A model generated the notes under the pieces. It did not search any database, was not told where the DNA came from, and was given only the letters and a program-made list of their open reading frames with translations. The position numbers were made by a program, and so were the translations under genes. A stretch of DNA of 64,000 nt from Moraxellaceae bacterium (lineage in GTDB: Bacteria > Pseudomonadota > Gammaproteobacteria > Pseudomonadales > Moraxellaceae), in contig JAUSND010000003.1 of assembly GCA_030646295.1 (NCBI GenBank), positions 62,001 to 126,000 of the forward strand, read 5' to 3'. Below are positions 6,897-12,956 of this stretch, one piece after another. Within the stretch, counting starts at the first letter, position 1. Each line of letters opens with the position of its first letter.

Positions 6897-8375
6897 CTAC
6901 TCCACGGCAATCATTTGCACATTGCCATGCTCGTCCACTTCCACCATGTGGCCTTTCGGCTCATCAATGAAGTTGGCGGCAATGAAGGCAGCGGCAGACA
7001 TGCCTGCAATCACCACAAAGAACATGTGCGGGCTGACAAACGACAGCACGGTGAGAAACAGCACGCCACCAACGTTGCCGTAAGCGCCAGCCATACCGGC
7101 AATCTGGCCCGTCATGCGGCGCTGGATCAGCGGCACGATGGAGTAGACGGCACCGCAGGCGGCCTGTACGAAAATGGAGGTAACGAGGGTCACGGCAACC
7201 GCCAGTGCGATGCCCCAGCTTTCACTCACGTTCGACAGCAGCAGGTAACCGATGGTCTGCAAGGCCAGACAGCTCACCAGCACCTTGCGACGACCGATGC
7301 GGTCGGACAGCCAGCCGCCACCGGGACGTGCCACCAGATTCATGATGGTGAACGAGCCGGCCATCAGGCCCATGGCCATCGGGGAAAGATGGAACATGTC
7401 ACCAAAGAACATCGGCAGCATGGACACAATCGCAATTTCCGAACCAAAGCAGGCCAGGTAAGCCAGGTTGAGGATGGCCACCTGCTTGAACTTGTAACGC
7501 TGTGCCTTGGGCACTTCTTCGTGCATCAGGTGACGGTTGACCAGCCAGATTTTCCAGGTCTGCCAGACCACCAGGAAGGTGATGATGGCGTAGCAGATCA
7601 TCGCAAACATTTCCGAAATGATGTTAAGCCCGGAAGGGGAGAGGCGCCATGCCAGTACATACAGGATCATGTAGATGGGCAGGTTCATCAGCACGTAGGC
7701 AACCAGGTCACGCTTGGTGGTCACTTCCAGTCCGCCGGCTTTTTTCGGCTTGAAGTAGGTGGCACCCTTCGGGGTGTCGCTCACATTGCGGTAGAAAATG
7801 ACGGAGTAGATGATGGCAATCACACCGGTCAGGCCAATCGCATAGCGCCAGCCGAACTCGCCACCAAACACGGTCACGGCCAGAATCGGCATGCTGATCT
7901 TGGCAATGGCGGCACCAAAGTTGCCCCAGCCACCGTAAATGCCTTCGGCAATGCCAACCTCGCGTGCCGGGAACCACTCACTCACCAGCCGGATGCCGAT
8001 CACAAAGCCGGCACCGGTAAGGCCGAGCAGGAAGCGCATCACCGCCAGCTGTTCAAACGTCTGCGCCGCAGCAAAGCCGATACAGAGCACGCCGCACAGC
8101 GCCAGCAGGATGCTGTAGCTGGCACGGGGGCCGTATTTGTCGACCAGGATGCCGATCAGGATGCGCGCCGGAATGGTCAGTGCCACGTTCAGGATAAGGA
8201 AGGCCTTTACCTGTGCATCAGTGAGGTGCATGGAGGTCTTGATCATCGGCATGAGCGAGACATGCGCAAACCAGATCAGGAAGGTGATGAAGAAAGCGAG
8301 CCAGGTGAAGTGCAACACGCGGATGCGTGGCTCACTGACAGAAAATAGCGGAAACGGTTTTCTTGCAGCTGACAT
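6897..8375 (-). CDS. narK: NarK/NasA-type nitrate/nitrite transporter (MFS)
   Basis: This inner-membrane transporter imports nitrate for assimilation, probably with proton symport or nitrite exchange. It has 492 residues and about 12 hydrophobic segments. The two nitrate-signature regions are visible as GIYGGWGNFGAAIAK and GMAGAYGNVGGV, and the MFS loop appears as DRIGRRKVL. ATG 8375 has GGAG 7 bases upstream; the longer frame to 8495 would begin inside the promoter and is rejected. Its consensus sigma-54 promoter lies at 8494-8479, giving a leader of about 90 bases with stem-loops. The gene is divergent from nasB and overlaps functionally with the ABC importer whose ATPase opens the window, so the organism seems to have two nitrate uptake systems. 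The kinase gene follows directly. Confidence 0.92.
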   Translation of the reverse strand: MSAARKPFPLFSVSEPRIRVLHFTWLAFFITFLIWFAHVSLMPMIKTSMHLTDAQVKAFLILNVALTIPARILIGILVDKYGPRASYSILLALCGVLCIGFAAAQTFEQLAVMRFLLGLTGAGFVIGIRLVSEWFPAREVGIAEGIYGGWGNFGAAIAKISMPILAVTVFGGEFGWRYAIGLTGVIAIIYSVIFYRNVSDTPKGATYFKPKKAGGLEVTTKRDLVAYVLMNLPIYMILYVLAWRLSPSGLNIISEMFAMICYAIITFLVVWQTWKIWLVNRHLMHEEVPKAQRYKFKQVAILNLAYLACFGSEIAIVSMLPMFFGDMFHLSPMAMGLMAGSFTIMNLVARPGGGWLSDRIGRRKVLVSCLALQTIGYLLLSNVSESWGIALAVAVTLVTSIFVQAACGAVYSIVPLIQRRMTGQIAGMAGAYGNVGGVLFLTVLSFVSPHMFFVVIAGMSAAAFIAANFIDEPKGHMVEVDEHGNVQMIAVE

Positions 8376-8402
8376 GACGGACTCCAGACGAAAGCAGGGG
8401 GG

Positions 8403-8432
8403 AACATGAGTTCCATGTTGGCAAGCCTTGCC
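8403..8432 (-). promoter_or_regulatory. Two adjacent stem-loops in the narK leader
   Basis: On the minus strand GGCAA-GGC-TTGCC (8432-8420) is directly followed by AACATG-GAACT-CATGTT (8419-8403). Further upstream in the same leader an AACGGC sequence (8450-8445) sits between short complementary flanks. The loops are three and five bases, not the six expected for ANTAR targets, and no terminator follows. They are structural signals of unknown meaning. Confidence 0.35.
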
Positions 8433-8478
8433 TTCGCCGGTCGCGCCGTTGCTTCCAGCGATTGTGTAAAGGTTACAT

Positions 8479-8494
8479 AGCAATCCATGTGCCA
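8479..8494 (-). promoter_or_regulatory. Sigma-54 (-24/-12) promoter of narK-kinase operon
   Basis: Minus-strand TGGCAC (8494-8489), five bases, then TTGCT (8483-8479): a full match to the TGGCAC-N5-TTGCW consensus. Transcription would start near 8468, about 92 bases before the narK start codon. The 375-base gap between narK and nasB thus holds two divergent sigma-54 promoters. Confidence 0.87.
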
Positions 8495-8590
8495 TAACCG
8501 TGCAAGTCAGGCTGAATGAGGGGTGAGGGCGCTCCTGCCCCGTAAAAGCACCACAGGAGTGTCAAACAAGGCGAAAGAAACTGTCCTGCT

Positions 8591-8619
8591 TTGGTGCATG
8601 ATTCCGGTGCGGTGCATCG
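8591..8619. promoter_or_regulatory. Possible NtrC-type activator half-sites between the divergent promoters
   Basis: GGTGCAT occurs at 8593-8599 and again at 8611-8617, with a further GGTGC at 8606-8610. NtrC sites are built from GCAC/GGTGC half-sites. They lie about 80-105 bp upstream of the nasB -24/-12 and 100-125 bp upstream of the narK one, a suitable enhancer position. The spacing does not form one clean palindrome, so this is tentative. Apart from this and the promoters I see nothing else in 8376-8750. Confidence 0.3.
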
Positions 8620-8694
8620 ACTTGCTGCAATCCCGGGCACTGTGGGGGTTGCGCGAGGAGAGCCGGATGAGGAAGGGCGCTGCTTTCAGTGAGA

Positions 8695-8710
8695 TGGCAT
8701 GAGCATTGCT
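8695..8710 (+). promoter_or_regulatory. Sigma-54 (-24/-12) promoter of nasBA
   Basis: TGGCAT (8695-8700), five bases, TTGCT (8706-8710). It matches TGGCAY-N5-TTGCW with correct 12-bp spacing of GG and GC. The start would be near 8721, about 30 bases before the nasB ATG, too short a leader for an antitermination element there. Confidence 0.85.
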
Positions 8711-8750
8711 AATCTCCTGATAAGAAACCTTCGTCCGGAAGCAACTTTTC

Positions 8751-9980
8751 ATGAACAGGCGCAATCTCATCGTAATCGGCAATGGCATGGCCGGTATTCG
8801 CACGGTCGAAGAGCTGCTCGCGCTGGCCCCGGAAAAATATGCCATCACGGTCATCTCCAGCGAGTCCGTGGGTGCCTACAACCGCATCATGCTGTCGCCG
8901 GTACTGGCGGGCGAAAAATCATTTGACGACATCGTCACCCACCCGGCGTCCTGGTATACCGAGCGTGGCATTACCCTGCTGGCAGGCCGCACCGTGACCG
9001 ACATCGAGCGCGCCAGACGCATGGTGCACCTGGATGACGGCACCGTGCTGCCCTATGACCGCGTGCTGTTTGCTACCGGCTCGGTGCCTTTCATCATTCC
9101 CGTTCCCGGCCATCAGCACCCGGATGTGGTGAGCTTTCGTGACATCCAGGACGTCAACCGCATGGTGGCGGCGACTACGCACAAGAAGCGTGCGGCGGTG
9201 ATCGGTGGTGGCCTGCTCGGGCTGGAGGCAGCCAACGGCCTGCTCAAGCAGGGCATGGACGTCACCGTGATACACGACGTGGAGCACCTGATGAACCGGC
9301 AGCTGGATGCCGAAGCATCCGTCATGCTGCAGCAGTCGCTGGAAGCGCGTGGCATGCATTTCTGCCTGGGCATGCAAACGGCAGAAATCGTGGTGAGTGC
9401 TGATGGCGCACGCCTGGAAAAAATCGTGTTCAAGAATGGCAGCGAGTTGCTGACCGATATGGTGGTGATGGCCGTGGGCATTCGTCCCAATGTCGGCCTG
9501 GCCAGGAAAATCGGCCTGCAGGTGGACAAGGCCATTCTGGTGAATGACACCCTGCAGACCTTTGATCCCTGCATTTATGCCGTGGGCGAGTGTGTGCAGC
9601 ACCGTGGTGCACTGTTTGGTCTGGTGGCGCCACTGTTCGAGCAGGCCAAGGTCTGTGCCAATCATCTGGCCGACATGGGCACCTCGCGTTATGTACAGAA
9701 GGCAACGGCCACAACACTCAAGGTCAGTGGCGTCAATCTTTTTTCTGCTGGCGACTTTTCGGATGCTGATGCCGAGTCGCTGGTGTTACGTGATCCTGCC
9801 AGCGGCGTCTACAAGCGCCTGCTGGTCAAGAATGATCGTGTCATCGGTTCTGTATTGTACGGCGATACCAACGACGGTAGCTGGTACTTCGATTTGATTC
9901 GTGAGCAACGCAACGTGGCGGACTTGCGCGGATCCCTGCTGTTCGGGAGAGTTGATCATGATCCGGTTTCCATCGTCTGA
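8751..9980 (+). CDS. nasB: FAD/NAD(P)-dependent electron-transfer subunit of assimilatory nitrate reductase
   Basis: A cytoplasmic flavoprotein of 409 residues that would pass electrons from NAD(P)H to the nitrate reductase NasA. It has an N-terminal FAD-binding Rossmann motif (VIGNGMAGIRTVEEL), a second dinucleotide site (AAVIGGGLLGLEAANGL near 145-160) and a late FAD motif (IYAVGECVQH). It resembles the N-terminal half of NirB encoded downstream (VIGNGMVGHKFLEVL), so the two are paralogous modules. Unlike NirB it has no siroheme or BFD cysteine domain. Its end overlaps the start of nasA by 23 bases, which suggests translational coupling. It is the first gene after the sigma-54 promoter at 8695. 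Confidence 0.88.
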   Translation: MNRRNLIVIGNGMAGIRTVEELLALAPEKYAITVISSESVGAYNRIMLSPVLAGEKSFDDIVTHPASWYTERGITLLAGRTVTDIERARRMVHLDDGTVLPYDRVLFATGSVPFIIPVPGHQHPDVVSFRDIQDVNRMVAATTHKKRAAVIGGGLLGLEAANGLLKQGMDVTVIHDVEHLMNRQLDAEASVMLQQSLEARGMHFCLGMQTAEIVVSADGARLEKIVFKNGSELLTDMVVMAVGIRPNVGLARKIGLQVDKAILVNDTLQTFDPCIYAVGECVQHRGALFGLVAPLFEQAKVCANHLADMGTSRYVQKATATTLKVSGVNLFSAGDFSDADAESLVLRDPASGVYKRLLVKNDRVIGSVLYGDTNDGSWYFDLIREQRNVADLRGSLLFGRVDHDPVSIV

Positions 9981-12696
9981 AGCGGTTGCCGACATAACAG
10001 ATGCAACCGCTGTAAAAACCGTTGCCACTACCTGCGCCTATTGTGGTGTGGGGTGCGGTGTAAAGGCCGTAGTTACGGATGAGTCTTCGCGTACCGTCAC
10101 CATTGCGGGCGATGAATCGCACCCGGCAAATTTCGGCCGCCTTTGCGTCAAGGGCTCTGCCCTTGGTGATACCGTGAGCCTGGAAGGGCGCCTGCTGTAT
10201 CCGGAAATCGGTGGCGTTCGCGCCAGCTGGGACCGTGCGCTGGATCATGTTGCCGGTGAGTTTTCCCGTATCGTGCGCGAGCACGGACCGGAGGCGGTCG
10301 CCTTTTATGTGTCCGGCCAGTTGCTGACCGAGGACTACTACGTTGCCAACAAGCTGATGAAGGGATTCATCGGTTCGGCCAATATCGATACCAATTCACG
10401 CCTGTGCATGTCGTCCTCGGTCGCCGGCCACAAGCGGGCCTTTGGTGCCGACACGGTGCCCAATAATTACGAGGATCTGGAGCTGGCTGATCTGGTGGTG
10501 CTGGTGGGTTCCAATACTGCCTGGTGTCACCCGATTGTGTTCCAGCGTCTTAAGGCCGCCAAGGAAAAGCGGCCGGCCATGCGCATTGTGGTAATTGATC
10601 CACGCCGCACGGCCACCTGCGACATTGCCGATCTGCACCTGCCGGTAAAGCCGGGTGAGGATGTGCGCCTGTTCAACGGTTTGCTGGCCTACCTGTCATC
10701 ACATGGCGTGCTGGATTCGGATTACATTGCGGCGCATACCAGTGGTTTTGATCAGGCCTTGTCTGCTGCCATGGCGCAGGACAATACGCCGGCACGACTG
10801 GCCCGTGATACCGGGCTTGATCCGCTGGATCTTGATCTTTTCTTCAGCTGGTTTGCCACAACCCCACGCACATTGACGCTGTATTCGCAGGGCGTTAACC
10901 AGTCCTCGGCCGGCTCCGACAAGGTCAATGCCATCCTAAACTGCCACCTTGCTACGGGCCGTGTCGGCAAGGAAGGGTGCGGGCCGTTCTCCCTCACCGG
11001 CCAGCCCAACGCCATGGGCGGACGTGAAGTGGGCGGGCTGGCCAATCAGCTGGCGGCGCACATGGAGCTCGACAATCCTGCGCACCGTGATCGCGTGCAG
11101 CGTTTCTGGTCGGCACCGCGTCTGGCCGACACTGCGGGACTCAAGGCGGTTGACCTGTTCGAGGCCATCCATGACGGGCGAGTGAAGGCCGTCTGGATCA
11201 TGGCGACCAATCCGGTGGTGTCATTGCCCAACGCCGATCGTGTGCGTGAAGCACTGCAGAAGTGCGAGCTGGTGGTGGTGTCTGACTGCATCAGCGATAC
11301 CGATACCACGCGGCTGGCCCATGTGAAGTTGCCGGCCCAGGGTTGGGGCGAAAAAGACGGCACCGTTACCAACTCCGAACGTCGAATTTCGCGGCAGCGC
11401 GGTTTTCTGCCGGCCCCTGCCGAGGCACGTGCCGACTGGTGGATGATGAATGAAGTGGGGCGGCGCATGGGTTTTGCCGATGCCTTTGCCTTTGAGTCGT
11501 CGGCATCGGTCTTTCGTGAGCATGCTGCGCTGTCCGCGTTTGAAAACGATGATCAGCACGGGCGTCGTGATTTTGATATCGGTGGCCTGATGCATCTGGA
11601 TGATGCGGGCTACGATGCCATGCAGCCCGTGCAGTGGCCCGTCAGTGCCGGTCAGGTGGATGGCCGGCAGCGCTTCTTTGCCGACGGCAAGTTTTTCACC
11701 ACGGATGGCCGTGCGCGATTCTTGCCGCTGACTGCGCGTGGCCCCGTCAATCTGCCCGATGCGGAGTATCCGCTGATCCTAAATACCGGCCGTATCCGCG
11801 ATCAGTGGCACACCATGACGCGCACCGGTCTGGCCGAAAAGCTGCTCGCACACATCAACGAGCCCTTCTGTGCCATGCACCCGGACGATGCCAGCCAGCT
11901 CGGCATTGCCGGGCAGGATGTGGTGACGCTGGAGAGCCGCTGGGGGCTGGCCCGTGCCCGCGTCCAGATCACCACCGACCAGTCGCCGGGCTCGGTATTC
12001 ATGCCCATGCACTGGACCGGCGTCCTGGCCAGCAACTCGCGTGTGGGTGCGGTGGTGAATCCGGTGGTCGATCCGGTCTCCGGACAGCCCGAAAACAAGC
12101 ACACTCCGGTGCGCGTGCGCCGTTTTGAGGCAAAGTGGCATGGCTTTGTGCTGAGTGACATCGCCATCCCGCTGCCTGCTGCGGACTATGCCGTTGCCAT
12201 AAGGGGCGGAAAATTCTGGCGTTTTGAGCTGGCCGGCATGGAATGTCCGGAAAGCCGTGTGGAGTTGGCAAACGAATTGCAAGGGAATATGCAGGCGGCC
12301 CTGCCAGCGAATACGGAGACGCTGGAATATGTCGATGCTGCACATGGCGTGTATCGCCGGGCACATGTATTCGAAGGGCGCTTGCTGGCGGTTTGTTTTC
12401 TGGGTGCGACGGTCGCATTGCCCGAACGCAACTGGCTGGCAGGGCTGATTGGCAAGGAGTTGTCGGCACTGGACAGAAGGGCGCTGCTCTCCGGCCGGCC
12501 TGCCGATCCTGCCTCTGATGTGGGTCGCATCATTTGCGCCTGCTTCGTGGTGGGGGAGAAAACGATCAGGAAATCGATTGCCGTGCAGAACCTTGATTCG
12601 GTGGCAGCGATTGGAAAGTGCCTGAAGGCCGGAACCAACTGCGGTTCCTGCCAGCCGGAACTGAAACAGATTCTGAACAGTTGCCAGGCCGCCTGA
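9958..12696 (+). CDS. nasA: Assimilatory nitrate reductase catalytic subunit
   Basis: This cytoplasmic molybdenum enzyme reduces nitrate to nitrite. It has 912 residues. The N-terminal [4Fe-4S] cluster ligands are C26, C29, C33 and C63 (TTCAYCGVGCGV ... GRLCVKG). Then come the molybdopterin oxidoreductase core, with LTGQPNAMGGREVGG near 345, and the dinucleotide-binding domain with QWHTMTRTG. The C-terminus is a BFD-type [2Fe-2S] domain with ICACFVVGEKTI and GTNCGSCQPEL, as in Klebsiella-type NasA. ATG 9958 has GGGAGA 7 bases upstream; the frame from 9901 adds 19 residues inside nasB and is rejected. The gene probably shares a transcript with nasB. Molybdenum cofactor genes are not in the window. 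Confidence 0.95.
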   Translation: MIRFPSSEAVADITDATAVKTVATTCAYCGVGCGVKAVVTDESSRTVTIAGDESHPANFGRLCVKGSALGDTVSLEGRLLYPEIGGVRASWDRALDHVAGEFSRIVREHGPEAVAFYVSGQLLTEDYYVANKLMKGFIGSANIDTNSRLCMSSSVAGHKRAFGADTVPNNYEDLELADLVVLVGSNTAWCHPIVFQRLKAAKEKRPAMRIVVIDPRRTATCDIADLHLPVKPGEDVRLFNGLLAYLSSHGVLDSDYIAAHTSGFDQALSAAMAQDNTPARLARDTGLDPLDLDLFFSWFATTPRTLTLYSQGVNQSSAGSDKVNAILNCHLATGRVGKEGCGPFSLTGQPNAMGGREVGGLANQLAAHMELDNPAHRDRVQRFWSAPRLADTAGLKAVDLFEAIHDGRVKAVWIMATNPVVSLPNADRVREALQKCELVVVSDCISDTDTTRLAHVKLPAQGWGEKDGTVTNSERRISRQRGFLPAPAEARADWWMMNEVGRRMGFADAFAFESSASVFREHAALSAFENDDQHGRRDFDIGGLMHLDDAGYDAMQPVQWPVSAGQVDGRQRFFADGKFFTTDGRARFLPLTARGPVNLPDAEYPLILNTGRIRDQWHTMTRTGLAEKLLAHINEPFCAMHPDDASQLGIAGQDVVTLESRWGLARARVQITTDQSPGSVFMPMHWTGVLASNSRVGAVVNPVVDPVSGQPENKHTPVRVRRFEAKWHGFVLSDIAIPLPAADYAVAIRGGKFWRFELAGMECPESRVELANELQGNMQAALPANTETLEYVDAAHGVYRRAHVFEGRLLAVCFLGATVALPERNWLAGLIGKELSALDRRALLSGRPADPASDVGRIICACFVVGEKTIRKSIAVQNLDSVAAIGKCLKAGTNCGSCQPELKQILNSCQAA

Positions 12697-12758
12697 ACAT
12701 ATCGGGTGGCCGCAAGGAAAGAGAAGGGAAACAATTCCGCCGTAAGAACAACGGCACA

Positions 12759-12781
12759 ATCCTTTTCCACGGGAAAAGGAT
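12759..12781 (+). repeat. Perfect 10-bp stem-loop at the head of the nasA-nirB leader
   Basis: ATCCTTTTCC (12759-12768) and GGAAAAGGAT (12772-12781) enclose ACG. No T-run follows. It lies 63 bases past the nasA stop codon and just before the ANTAR-like hairpins. It may stabilise or process the nasBA mRNA end. Confidence 0.5.
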
Positions 12782-12794
12782 ACATCGCGGCGAA

Positions 12795-12885
12795 AACAGC
12801 AACGGCGCTGTTCTCGGATTTAAAGTCGCAACACACGAATTCGCAGGCAACGGGGCCTGTCACGAAAAAGCCCCGCCTGCATTTT
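12795..12885 (+). promoter_or_regulatory. ANTAR-type (NasT/NasR) antitermination leader of nirBD
   Basis: Two hairpins have six-base loops with A at position 1 and G at position 4, the known recognition pattern of ANTAR antiterminators. Hairpin 1 is AACAGC-(AACGGC)-GCTGTT at 12795-12812. Hairpin 2 is CAGGC-(AACGGG)-GCCTG at 12844-12859. A competing terminator pairs CGGGGC (12851-12856) with GCCCCG (12870-12875), helped by GCAG (12843-12846) with CTGC (12877-12880), and ends in ATTTTG. Hairpin 2 and the terminator share 12851-12856, so only one can form. When an ANTAR protein holds the two hairpins, transcription should continue into nirB. No nasT or nasR gene is in the window. The loop linker of 31 bases is long. 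Confidence 0.75.
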
Positions 12886-12956
12886 GTGACCACCTGTCCG
12901 GTCCGTGCAGCGGGGAAAACTGAAAACCCGCACAAGCGCGGACACCGGAGGTAGAC

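Noticed and set aside
6765..8348. Plus-strand open frame of 527 codons opposite narK and the kinase
   Set aside because: It is antisense to clear NarK sequence; its translation is rich in His and Gln with no domain.
12697..12794. Sigma-54 promoter for nirB in the nasA-nirB gap
   Set aside because: The nearest match (CGGCAC-N5-TTTTC at 12753-12768) lacks the essential GC doublet of the -12 element.
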